This document shows, piece after piece, positions 1 through 5,886 of a DNA stretch of 7,657 bases. The notes beneath the pieces were generated by a model, which saw only the letters and a program-made list of their open reading frames with translations, was not told the origin of the DNA and did no database searches. How positions within the stretch are numbered: the first letter of the stretch is position 1; each line of letters opens with the position of its first letter. Source of the DNA: Cyanobacteria bacterium UBA8803 (GTDB lineage: Bacteria; Cyanobacteriota; Cyanobacteriia; Cyanobacteriales; Coleofasciculaceae); the NCBI GenBank assembly GCA_003505715.1, contig DNXU01000613.1, positions 1-7,657 on the forward strand, read 5' to 3'. The translations under genes were made by a program, and so were the position numbers.

Positions 1-32
1 TCACCTCCTCACCCCCTCACCCCCTCACCCCA
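1..32. repeat. period-8 tandem repeat 3' of glgA
   Basis: Four consecutive 8-bp units are visible: TCACCTCC, TCACCCCC, TCACCCCC and TCACCCCA. The array begins at the window edge and may continue outside it. It ends seven bases from the glgA stop codon, so it lies in the glgA 3' untranslated region. On the glgA sense strand it reads as G-runs separated by TGA, with three runs of four or five G and a last interrupted run (GGAGG). It resembles the short tandemly repeated sequences of cyanobacterial intergenic DNA; that assignment is inference. Confidence 0.75.
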
Positions 33-38
33 TTACCA

Positions 39-1514
39 CTATTTATGGCGGATGCGCTCGTAAATTTCCAAATAGTCTTTACCTGGATGGTTCCAGGAGT
101 AGTCATAACTCATGCCTTGCATAACCAGTTGCTGAAACTCCTCAGGATATTGATACCAGAGGCTAATTGCCCGATCCATAGCCGATTCTAGAGCGTAATG
201 GTCTGTCTCGTAGAACACGTAGCCGTTACGCTCTTCTGGCAGGTGATTTTGGTCGTAGTCTCGGTCAAATACGGTATTGACCAGACCGCCAACTCCTCGC
301 ACAATTGGCACTGTGCCGTACTTTAAGCCAATCATCTGAGTTAGCCCGCAAGGTTCGTAATTGCTGGGGACAATAATCATATCTGCCCCGGCATAGATCA
401 GGTGGGATAGTTCTTCGTTAAAGCCTAGTTCTAAATGACAGTCCGGGTTATCGTTCAAAACTTGCTTTTCATGGCGGAAATGATTGTTAATCCCTGGTTC
501 TGTGGCTGAACCTAATAGGACAAATTGCGCTTCTTTATTGAGGGCATAGTACATGCCATGATGAACCAGATGAACGCCTTTTTGATCGTCTAAACGGCCA
601 ATATAGGCAATGATAGGCTTATCGACATCCCGGAGTAATAGTCTTTCCCGCAGGGCTTTTTTATTCTTAGCTTTGCCTTCCAGGTTTTCTTTAGCGTAGT
701 GATGGGGAATGTAGCGATCGATTTCAGGATTCCAGATGTCGTAATCGATACCGTTGAGAACTCCTGAGAACTTATCTTGGAATAAGTGTAAGGTATGACC
801 TAACCCGTAACCAATGGGGGTATAACGTGCTTCCCAGCCGTGGTTAGGTGAAACTGTAGTGACGGCGTTGGCATAAACGATACCTCCTTTCATAAAGTTC
901 AAGGCAAAGGGGTTGAAGTTGTCACGCAGGCGATCGTAATGGAAATAATATGATTCTTGATTCAAGTTGGTTGCCCAAAGGAGATCTGTACCTCCTATTC
1001 CTTGGTGTTTGAAGTTATGAATGGTGTAGCAAACCCTTTGGTTCCACATGCCATGATATTTATAGATTTCAAATAGCATGACTGGCACTAGTCCAGTCTG
1101 CCAGTCATGGCAGTGGATGATATCGGGACGTTTATTACTCTGGAGCAGAAATTCTAGAGCCGCTTTGCTGAAGAAGGCAAAACGCATATTATCGTCGTTG
1201 CAGCCGTAGTAACAGCCCCGATGGAAGAAATTATCCTGAGAGTGGGGTTCAATGAAGAAACACAATCGCCCATGTACCCAACCGCAATAGACAGAACAGT
1301 GAATTGCACCGCCATACCAGGGCACCCACAAATCACGGAAAGCATCATGAATTCCCCAAATATGGTCGTAGCGCATGGAGTCGTACATGGGCAGAATAAT
1401 CTCCACGCAATGACCCCGAGTTTCTAACTCCCGACTCAGCCCGTAAACCACATCGCCCAAGCCTCCAGCTTTGATGACCGGAGCGCACTCAGAGGCGATT
1501 TGTACAATGTACAT
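39..1514 (-). CDS. glgA: glycogen synthase (ADP-glucose, GT5), Sll1393-like
   Basis: A 491-aa GT5 glycogen synthase, which transfers glucose from ADP-glucose to the non-reducing end of an alpha-1,4-glucan in the cytosol. The N-terminal Rossmann domain starts with the KAGGLGDV loop (residues 15-22; K15 is the expected ADP-glucose-binding lysine) and carries HDWQT (136-140). The C-terminal domain has GVLNGIDYDIWNP (251-263), GRLDDQKG (306-313, with R307 and K312), EPCGLTQM (387-394, with catalytic-site E387) and GGLVNTV (409-415). Length and sequence agree from end to end with what I remember of Synechocystis Sll1393, the cyanobacterial isoform often called GlgA2, which differs from the Sll0945 type. 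The ATG has a GGAG Shine-Dalgarno at 1520-1523, five bases upstream. The stop is TAG. DUF29 lies 108 bp upstream on the same strand, but a hairpin and possible promoter between them suggest separate transcription. No truncation or lost motif is seen. Confidence 0.96.
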   Translation of the reverse strand: MYIVQIASECAPVIKAGGLGDVVYGLSRELETRGHCVEIILPMYDSMRYDHIWGIHDAFRDLWVPWYGGAIHCSVYCGWVHGRLCFFIEPHSQDNFFHRGCYYGCNDDNMRFAFFSKAALEFLLQSNKRPDIIHCHDWQTGLVPVMLFEIYKYHGMWNQRVCYTIHNFKHQGIGGTDLLWATNLNQESYYFHYDRLRDNFNPFALNFMKGGIVYANAVTTVSPNHGWEARYTPIGYGLGHTLHLFQDKFSGVLNGIDYDIWNPEIDRYIPHHYAKENLEGKAKNKKALRERLLLRDVDKPIIAYIGRLDDQKGVHLVHHGMYYALNKEAQFVLLGSATEPGINNHFRHEKQVLNDNPDCHLELGFNEELSHLIYAGADMIIVPSNYEPCGLTQMIGLKYGTVPIVRGVGGLVNTVFDRDYDQNHLPEERNGYVFYETDHYALESAMDRAISLWYQYPEEFQQLVMQGMSYDYSWNHPGKDYLEIYERIRHK

Positions 1515-1557
1515 AACTACTCCCCACTTAACAAAAATTTATTTTTTACGTTCTCAT

Positions 1558-1586
1558 TGAATACAGGAAAGAAGTGATTTTGGCAA
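1558..1586 (-). promoter_or_regulatory. candidate glgA promoter
   Basis: Reading the minus strand, TTGCCA (1581-1586, one mismatch to TTGACA) is followed after 17 bp by TATTCA (1558-1563, a weak -10 element matching three of six bases). The -10 lies 43 bp before the glgA ATG, and an A/T-rich tract fills most of the interval. Position and spacing are good but the -10 is poor, so this is only a candidate. Confidence 0.3.
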
Positions 1587-1600
1587 GGGAGTAGTTAGAG

Positions 1601-1622
1601 AAAATCCTTCGGAGCCAAGGAT
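1601..1622 (-). terminator. possible intrinsic terminator after the DUF29 gene
   Basis: Directly after the DUF29 TAG codon the minus strand reads ATCCTT, a 7-base loop, AAGGAT, then TTTTC. The stem is a perfect but short 6 bp and the U tract is short, so termination would be weak. Its position exactly at the gene end, ahead of the glgA promoter candidate, supports a boundary between the two genes. Confidence 0.45.
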
Positions 1623-2081
1623 CTATAGTTCTGGCAGAAAATTAGCATCTAAAGCTTCTCCTGATGTATAAGGGCATTCTTGGGGAAATCTCTCCACAGG
1701 CAGTCCGGTTTCAGCTGTTGCCTGTTCCACAGCATCCAAATAGCATTCAGCCAATATCTCTTCAAGATAAGGCTCAAGACTGGGCGAATCCTTGAGAGCT
1801 TTACGAATGCGCCTGCGATGTTCAGTAATACTACCCTTCCAACTACCGCTGCTGAACTCTGGCTGATACTGCCATTTGAGCAAGTGGATTAAAATTACGG
1901 TCAGGTTACTCTCTAAACTCCTGCGCTCGCTCCGCCCCATATCATTGATTTCCTCGATCAGGTTTTCCCAATCAATCGTTGAGTAGTCTTGCCCCCGCAA
2001 CTTTTCCACAGTCGTCTCAATCCATTTCAGGTAGTCCGTCTCGTATAAGCTTTGTCGGTTAATTTCTAGTTCTGTACTCAT
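1623..2081 (-). CDS. DUF29 family protein
   Basis: A 152-aa protein recognised as DUF29 from its order of conserved segments: the start YETDYLKWIETTVEKLR (residues 13-29), the acidic stretch DWENLIEEINDMGRSERR (37-54), the helical segment LIHLLKWQYQPE (64-75), and a basic segment with HRRRIRKAL (88-96). DUF29 proteins are small, mostly helical and cytosolic, are numerous in cyanobacteria, and have no established biochemical role that I can name. No signal peptide or membrane segment is visible, and the length is typical. The ATG has a GAGGGG Shine-Dalgarno (2088-2093) six bases upstream. A TAAAAT -10-like hexamer on this strand (2129-2134) is the best promoter hint, without a convincing -35. 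The gene is divergent from the GH57 gene and precedes glgA on the same strand. Nothing in the sequence links it to glycogen. Confidence 0.9.
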   Translation of the reverse strand: MSTELEINRQSLYETDYLKWIETTVEKLRGQDYSTIDWENLIEEINDMGRSERRSLESNLTVILIHLLKWQYQPEFSSGSWKGSITEHRRRIRKALKDSPSLEPYLEEILAECYLDAVEQATAETGLPVERFPQECPYTSGEALDANFLPEL

Positions 2082-2153
2082 ACCTATCCCCTCTCAACGT
2101 CCTGAACTACCCATAGATGCTCGTTAACATTTTAGCGATCGCCCAGCTTCTAT

Positions 2154-2175
2154 AAGGTTCGTAAAAAGGTTCGTA
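2154..2175. repeat. 10-bp direct repeat AAGGTTCGTA, period 12
   Basis: AAGGTTCGTA occurs at 2154-2163 and again at 2166-2175, separated by AA. The 12-bp period is close to one helical turn. A tandem half-site of this kind in a divergent promoter region could bind a regulator. It matches no operator I recognise; it is not the RpaB HLR1 pattern. Confidence 0.5.
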
Positions 2176-2236
2176 GTAACCGGAGACGATATCATACCTG
2201 CAAGAGCGATCGCGGTTTTAGGTTACAGTTGAAAGC

Positions 2237-2257
2237 AATTGTCCGATCGCGACAATT
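2237..2257. promoter_or_regulatory. 21-bp near-palindrome upstream of the GH57 gene
   Basis: AATTGTC (2237-2243) and GACAATT (2251-2257) are perfect 7-bp inverted arms around a 7-base centre containing CGATCG. A second, mutually exclusive pairing is AGCAAT (2234-2239) with ATTGCT (2261-2266). The site is 37-57 bp before the GH57 ATG. It could be a dimeric regulator operator or, if transcribed, a leader hairpin. The sequence does not decide between these. Confidence 0.45.
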
Positions 2258-2267
2258 CCGATTGCTA

Positions 2268-2370
2268 CAACCGCAAATATTCAGGAAATTGCCATGACTG
2301 TAACAGCACCATCCCCCCATCTACCTGTATTAGAGGAATTAAGGTCAGGCTTGCCGAATATTTGCGGTTG
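2268..2370 (+). promoter_or_regulatory. perfect 15-bp inverted repeat bracketing the GH57 start
   Basis: CAACCGCAAATATTC (2268-2282) is the exact reverse complement of GAATATTTGCGGTTG (2356-2370). The left arm ends one base before the AGGAAA Shine-Dalgarno (2283-2288). The right arm lies in the coding sequence, over codons for Asn-Ile-Cys-Gly (residues 22-25) and the bases beside them. Folded in mRNA, the 73-base loop would hold the ribosome binding site, the ATG and about 20 codons. The complementarity is read directly; a regulatory role is inference. Confidence 0.6.
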
Positions 2371-3793
2371 GGAGGCTGACATCAGTTCGGTAGTCAACCA
2401 TGACGAACCTGTATTCTTACCCATCACCAATCTCCGCCTAGAAGATATCACAGCAGGGTTTGCTTGCGCTCTCCACATGCACCAGCCTACTGTCCCAGCA
2501 GGTGCTAATGGCGAACTGATTAGCAATCTCCAGTACATGTTTGAACATCCTCAGGAAGGAGATAATCACAATGCCGAGCCATTTGCCTGGTGCTACAAGC
2601 GTATGGGGGAGTTTATTCCCCAACTAGTTGCTCAGGGTTGTAATCCTCGGATTATGCTTGACTACTCTGGTAACTTGTTGTGGGGACTGCGTCAGATGGG
2701 ACGAGATGATGTCCTCAATCATCTCAAGCGGATTACCTGCGATCGCCAATACCAGCCTTACGTGGAATGGTTGGGAACGATGTGGAGTCATAGTGTTGTC
2801 CCCTCCACCCCAATTCCCGATATTAAACTCCAGATCCAGGCGTGGCAGCATTACTTTGCTGCTATTTTCGGTTTTGATGCTTTGAAGCGGGTAAAAGGCT
2901 TTTCGCCCCCTGAGATGCACCTGCCCAATCACCCCGATACCCTGTATGAATATATCAAAGCCCTGAAAGAATGCGGCTATCGCTGGTTGATGGTGCAGGA
3001 ACATGCTGTGGAAAACCTAGATGGTTCGGGACTGCGGCACGACCAAAAATATATTCCTAACCGTTTAGTTGCTCGCAATTCCCAAGGGGAAACTATCAGT
3101 ATCACGGCGTTGATTAAAACTCAGGGGTCTGATACCAAGTTAGTGGGTCAGATGCAGCCTTATTACGAAGCCAAAGGACGGGGTAAGCAGCAAATTGGTA
3201 ACGTGACGGTTCCTTCTTTAGTCACTCAAATAGCAGATGGGGAAAACGGCGGGGTGATGATGAATGAATTTCCCTCCGCCTTCTTCAAAGCTTGCCATGA
3301 AGTTCGCGAACAAGGTGGGGGCAAATCTGGTGTTGTCGGACTTCACGGTACTGAATATTTAGAAATGATTGAGGCCGCAGGTGCCAATCCTGAGGATTAT
3401 CCCCCTTGTCAAGCCATTAATCAACACAAAATTTGGCAGCGAGTTGATCCAGATCGCGTCACATCGGCAGCTGTAGAAGAAGCGATCGCCCAGTTGCAGG
3501 AAACAGACCATAATTTCCACATGGATGGTGCTTCTTGGACGAATAACTTGAGTTGGGTTAAAGGCTATGAAAATGTCTTAGGGCCGATGAATCAACTCAG
3601 TGCTACCTTTCACCAAAAATATGACCCAATTGTACAGCAGGATGCTTCAGTGACTCAACAGTTGGAATACCAGCAAGCTTTGTTGTATAACTTGTTACTC
3701 CAAACCAGCTGTTTTCGTTACTGGGGGCAAGGGATGTGGACTGATTATGCTCGCGAACTATATCGTCGCGGTGAAGCTGTGCTAAAGGTTTGA
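2294..3793 (+). CDS. glycoside hydrolase family 57 protein
   Basis: A 499-aa protein with GH57 hallmarks, a family acting on alpha-glucans (alpha-amylases, 4-alpha-glucanotransferases, branching enzymes, amylopullulanases). HMHQP (residues 61-65) fits the HxHQP motif 1. GFSPPEMH (202-209) offers E207 as the likely nucleophile. ADGEN (314-318) offers D315 as the likely general acid, 108 residues later. About 60 residues precede motif 1, more than in many GH57 enzymes. The C-terminal part contains SCFRYWGQGMWTDYARELYRRG (from residue 472). No signal peptide is seen, so it is presumably cytosolic. An AGGAAA Shine-Dalgarno (2283-2288) lies five bases before the ATG. The gene is divergent from DUF29 and glgA, fitting a glycogen-related role, but which GH57 activity it has cannot be told. 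Its start lies within a long-range inverted repeat, and its TGA touches a MITE-like element, which could have reset the C-terminus. Confidence 0.9.
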   Translation: MTVTAPSPHLPVLEELRSGLPNICGWEADISSVVNHDEPVFLPITNLRLEDITAGFACALHMHQPTVPAGANGELISNLQYMFEHPQEGDNHNAEPFAWCYKRMGEFIPQLVAQGCNPRIMLDYSGNLLWGLRQMGRDDVLNHLKRITCDRQYQPYVEWLGTMWSHSVVPSTPIPDIKLQIQAWQHYFAAIFGFDALKRVKGFSPPEMHLPNHPDTLYEYIKALKECGYRWLMVQEHAVENLDGSGLRHDQKYIPNRLVARNSQGETISITALIKTQGSDTKLVGQMQPYYEAKGRGKQQIGNVTVPSLVTQIADGENGGVMMNEFPSAFFKACHEVREQGGGKSGVVGLHGTEYLEMIEAAGANPEDYPPCQAINQHKIWQRVDPDRVTSAAVEEAIAQLQETDHNFHMDGASWTNNLSWVKGYENVLGPMNQLSATFHQKYDPIVQQDASVTQQLEYQQALLYNLLLQTSCFRYWGQGMWTDYARELYRRGEAVLKV

Positions 3794-3997
3794 TATCGCA
3801 TTTTATTTGATATGTAAACTTATGATGTCCGGCAAATCACCCCTAATACAACCTGTCGCAGGGCGGGTTTCGGCTGCGCTCAACCCTAGGTTTCGACTTA
3901 AGTCTTATCTGCGGGGTCTATAATATTAGTCGCTAAACCCGCCCCTACAGATATTAGACCTTACAGATGTTTACTTCTCAAATAAAAATGCTATATC
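3792..3997. mobile_element. MITE-like element, about 206 bp
   Basis: The ends form an imperfect terminal inverted repeat of about 30 bp. The left end (3792-3821) and the reverse complement of the right end (3967-3997) agree at 26 of 31 aligned columns with one gap; both contain GCATTTT, ATTTGA and GTAAAC in the same order. No ORF inside could be a transposase, so it would be a non-autonomous element. If the flanking TA dinucleotides (3794-3795 and 3994-3995) are the target duplication, the element is 198 bp with ends TCGCATTTT/TAGCATTTT, which would suit mobilisation by an IS630/Tc1-type transposase; this is inference. The left end overlaps the last two bases of the GH57 stop codon. Confidence 0.6.
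3853..3950. repeat. GC-rich internal inverted repeat in the MITE-like element
   Basis: GGGCGGGTTT (3861-3870) pairs perfectly with AAACCCGCCC (3935-3944). Outside it, CTGT (3853-3856) pairs with ACAG (3947-3950). The right half matches the AAACCCGCCCCTACAG type of repeat that I remember as common in cyanobacterial intergenic DNA. Between the arms is a CGGCTGCGCTCAACC stretch of the same repeat world and a 10-bp palindrome, GACTTAAGTC (3895-3904). A secondary stem pairs GGTCTA (3915-3920) with TAGACC (3955-3960). The spacer 3794-4194 as a whole holds these repeats and no gene I can support. Confidence 0.6.
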
Positions 3998-4093
3998 CCT
4001 CTTCTGTCAAACTGGGGTGATGTTGTCCAGTCCACTCGAACCAACCTACAGGAGTAGCCGCAAAATAAAAAAAGCAACCGATATCCGATGTAG

Positions 4094-4160
4094 GGGCGAG
4101 TCGCTGTTTTGATATATTAGCACTAACGACAAGATCCCTTGACTCGCCCTGCTCGCCCTG
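4094..4160. repeat. second GC-rich inverted repeat with 9-bp tandem duplication
   Basis: GGGCGAGTC (4094-4102) is perfectly complementary to GACTCGCCC (4141-4149) across a 38-base loop. The right arm runs into a tandem duplication of CTCGCCCTG (4143-4151 and 4152-4160). The left flank TGTAGGGGCG resembles the outer part of the neighbouring MITE-internal repeat, so the two are probably related. It lies 3' of the 117-aa gene and could end transcription from either side, but no T-run supports that. Confidence 0.55.
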
Positions 4161-4194
4161 CTGGACTTGATGAGCTATTGATACTAATAAAACT

Positions 4195-4548
4195 TTAAGC
4201 AGCTTTTTTGCTCTGATGCTTTGCCAGTACTTGGCCCTTGGCATCAACGCTCAAGTTTTTCCCCGGCACATATCCCTTGCCGATCAAATGTTTGTAGGTA
4301 GTAAACGAAGTTATCCTTTGCATTTCCTGCATAATATCCGCAGGAATAATATTTTCTACAGCCCAAACAATTGAATCTGGATCGAACCAGATGGTGCGTT
4401 CAATACTGACGAGTAGCACGGCAGCGACACATTCGAGAGCCAATTGAGTTTTCAGATAAGTAATGAGAGCCGATCCAATTTCGGTGTTCCGACTTAAGAT
4501 CGCCCTCGCCATCCTGCTAATTTCCCGGTCTAATTCTAAAGAGTTCAT
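4195..4548 (-). CDS. hypothetical protein, 117 aa
   Basis: I do not recognise this protein. It reads as a plausible small soluble protein: an N-terminal charged helix (residues 1-20, LELDREISRMARAIL), a hydrophobic core stretch CVAAVLLVSI (39-48) too short and too central to call a membrane anchor, an acidic middle, and a basic tail with GYVPGKNLSVDAKGQ (92-106) ending KHQSKKAA. The stop is TAA. No Shine-Dalgarno precedes the ATG at 4548; Met13 is an alternative start with a GGGAA eight bases upstream, so the true N-terminus is uncertain. The gene lies alone between the repeat region and the SGNH gene, with a 173-bp gap upstream in which I see no clear promoter. Length and ordinary amino acid composition favour a real gene over chance. 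Confidence 0.6.
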   Translation of the reverse strand: MNSLELDREISRMARAILSRNTEIGSALITYLKTQLALECVAAVLLVSIERTIWFDPDSIVWAVENIIPADIMQEMQRITSFTTYKHLIGKGYVPGKNLSVDAKGQVLAKHQSKKAA

Positions 4549-4721
4549 AGTTCGGTATTACTTTTACTGCCTAAAGTTCGCTTGGCCGGAGTCCCCACCA
4601 GAGACTTATCCTCGTTTCGCTAAGTATATCCAAAGATGGATGCAAATAGGTATTATTTATGAATAGAACTTCTGATTGTGGCAGTAGAGGGTGCCAAAAG
4701 CAGTATTAAATCCCCCATTCC

Positions 4722-5873
4722 CTAAGATCCGTAGACAAGCTCTTGACCATTCTGCACGATCGCAGATTCGACATACTGTAGCGCTTCTTGCCAAACCTCA
4801 TAGCCTCGACTGGTTAAATGGATGCCATCGGTGGTTAAATCTCGCCGTAGCTGGCCTCCCTCGTCGGCAAACAAGTTGTAGAGATTTAGATAGCCTGCCC
4901 CTTCTTGTTGAGTTAGGACGGCAATTTGTTGGTTCAGGTAATAGATGCGATCGCTACTAATAGCACTTAACCGAGTAGGCAGAATTGACTGAACAATGAT
5001 TTGAGCCTTGGGATGGTTCAGGCGCAGGCGACGCACGATCTGACGCAGGTTGTTGAGAATGACGCGATCGCTTACTCCCTGACGCAGGTCATTAGTGCCA
5101 GCCATCACATAAATAGTATCAGGTCGAGATTGGGAAAAGGCAGAGAGCCTACTGAGAATTTGAGTGGAGTTTTCGCCTGAAATTCCTTGATTCAGCCAAA
5201 ACTTACTGTTAGGTAGACGTTGTGAGGGGAACCACTGTGTCAACGAATCTCCCACTAAAATACCCAGACGATTAGCACCCTGTCCTTTGGCCATCGCTTT
5301 AGCCTCCCGTTCTAGCAGGCGTTTCCACTGCTCGTGAGTCGGTTTTGGTAGCGGTAGTCCATTTTTGTCTATCCCTTTAGCCCAAAATGGCTGGAAACTA
5401 TCAGGACTCAGACGTGTATAAATTTTACCGACTTGCAGGGCAGCGAATCGTTGGTAGTACAGTTGAGTCCCAGAGGTTGGGGAAAGAGTTGTTGGCTGAG
5501 GGTTAAGCGACGTTTGCAGATCGCTTGCTCCTGCCACAACGGCTTGAACGGTAGCTGAAGAAGGAGCTAGAAAATCGGTCGAGTATTTAAGATGGGGACT
5601 AAAAAACCCGATTTCTTTGAGGTCAGTTTCGGCAGCCTCAGCGTTAGGTGCTACAGAAACCGAGTTTTGGAAATGGTTAGAAAATTCAGGAGCGGTGGTT
5701 TCAACAACAGGGATAATTTGATGAGTAGCAGATGACTCCCATGTCCGAGCAGCAGTGGCAGCTATGAGATCGGAAAGGTTATCGAACAGATTTGGGGGTA
5801 GGGTGGGTGGAGGGACGACGGCCATTGGCCCAGTGGTAAGGATACTAGCTGCCAGCAAATAGCGATCGCTCAT
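4722..5873 (-). CDS. SGNH/GDSL-family hydrolase
   Basis: A 383-aa protein whose C-terminal half (about residues 200-370) is an SGNH hydrolase domain, a fold of esterases, lipases and carbohydrate deacetylases. Block I is VGDSLTQW (207-214, nucleophile S210). Block II is NQGISGEN (228-235), giving the oxyanion glycine. Block III is AGTNDLR (258-264, N261). Block V is DGIHLTSRGYEVW (349-361), giving D349 and H352, so all four key positions are present. The substrate cannot be told. Residues 20-140 are rich in Pro, Ser, Thr and Ala and look disordered, followed by a more ordered stretch at 139-165. The N-terminus MSDRYLLAAS is mildly hydrophobic but not a clear signal peptide. The nearest Shine-Dalgarno (AGGAG, 5893-5897) is 19 bases from this ATG and better placed for a short out-of-frame ORF. 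A TAAAAT hexamer (5934-5939) is a weak -10 candidate. The SPS-like gene lies 137 bp upstream on the same strand. Confidence 0.9.
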   Translation of the reverse strand: MSDRYLLAASILTTGPMAVVPPPTLPPNLFDNLSDLIAATAARTWESSATHQIIPVVETTAPEFSNHFQNSVSVAPNAEAAETDLKEIGFFSPHLKYSTDFLAPSSATVQAVVAGASDLQTSLNPQPTTLSPTSGTQLYYQRFAALQVGKIYTRLSPDSFQPFWAKGIDKNGLPLPKPTHEQWKRLLEREAKAMAKGQGANRLGILVGDSLTQWFPSQRLPNSKFWLNQGISGENSTQILSRLSAFSQSRPDTIYVMAGTNDLRQGVSDRVILNNLRQIVRRLRLNHPKAQIIVQSILPTRLSAISSDRIYYLNQQIAVLTQQEGAGYLNLYNLFADEGGQLRRDLTTDGIHLTSRGYEVWQEALQYVESAIVQNGQELVYGS

Positions 5874-5886
5874 CGGATGACTCCAT
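5845..5886 (-). other. possible 13-codon upstream ORF overlapping the SGNH start
   Basis: On the minus strand AGGAG (5893-5897) is followed after six bases by ATG (5884-5886), opening a frame that encodes MESSDERSLFAGS and stops at TAG (5845-5847). It is shifted by one base relative to the SGNH gene, whose ATG lies inside it. Its ribosome binding site is much better than that of the SGNH ATG, so it might couple or limit SGNH translation. It could also be chance, or show that the SGNH start is not the assigned one. Confidence 0.3.

Larger units (their letters stand above)
2082..2293. promoter_or_regulatory. divergent intergenic region between DUF29 and GH57 genes
   Basis: This 212-bp spacer must hold promoters for both flanking genes. 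It contains two HIP1 octamers (2135-2142 and 2206-2213), a TAAAAT hexamer in the DUF29 direction (2129-2134), and a TATAAG hexamer in the GH57 direction (2151-2156) without a well-spaced -35. It also has a tandem direct repeat (2154-2175), a near-palindrome (2237-2257) and the 5' arm of a long inverted repeat (2268-2282). No NtcA-type GTA-N8-TAC site was found by eye. Confidence 0.5.

Noticed and set aside
2624..3004. 126-codon minus-strand open frame inside the GH57 gene
   Set aside because: It is antisense to well-conserved GH57 coding sequence and has no family features, so it is a shadow frame.
3978..4247. 89-codon minus-strand open frame over the repeat spacer
   Set aside because: It overlaps the 117-aa gene in another frame and runs through the MITE end and the second inverted repeat; its sequence does not look protein-like.
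4463..4666. 67-codon plus-strand open frame across the 117-aa gene start
   Set aside because: It is antisense to the gene for part of its length, has no ribosome binding site and shows no recognisable motif.
4679..4699. TGGCA/TGCCA hairpin downstream of the SGNH gene, considered as its terminator
   Set aside because: The stem is only 5 bp with an 8-base loop, and on the minus strand no T-run follows it.
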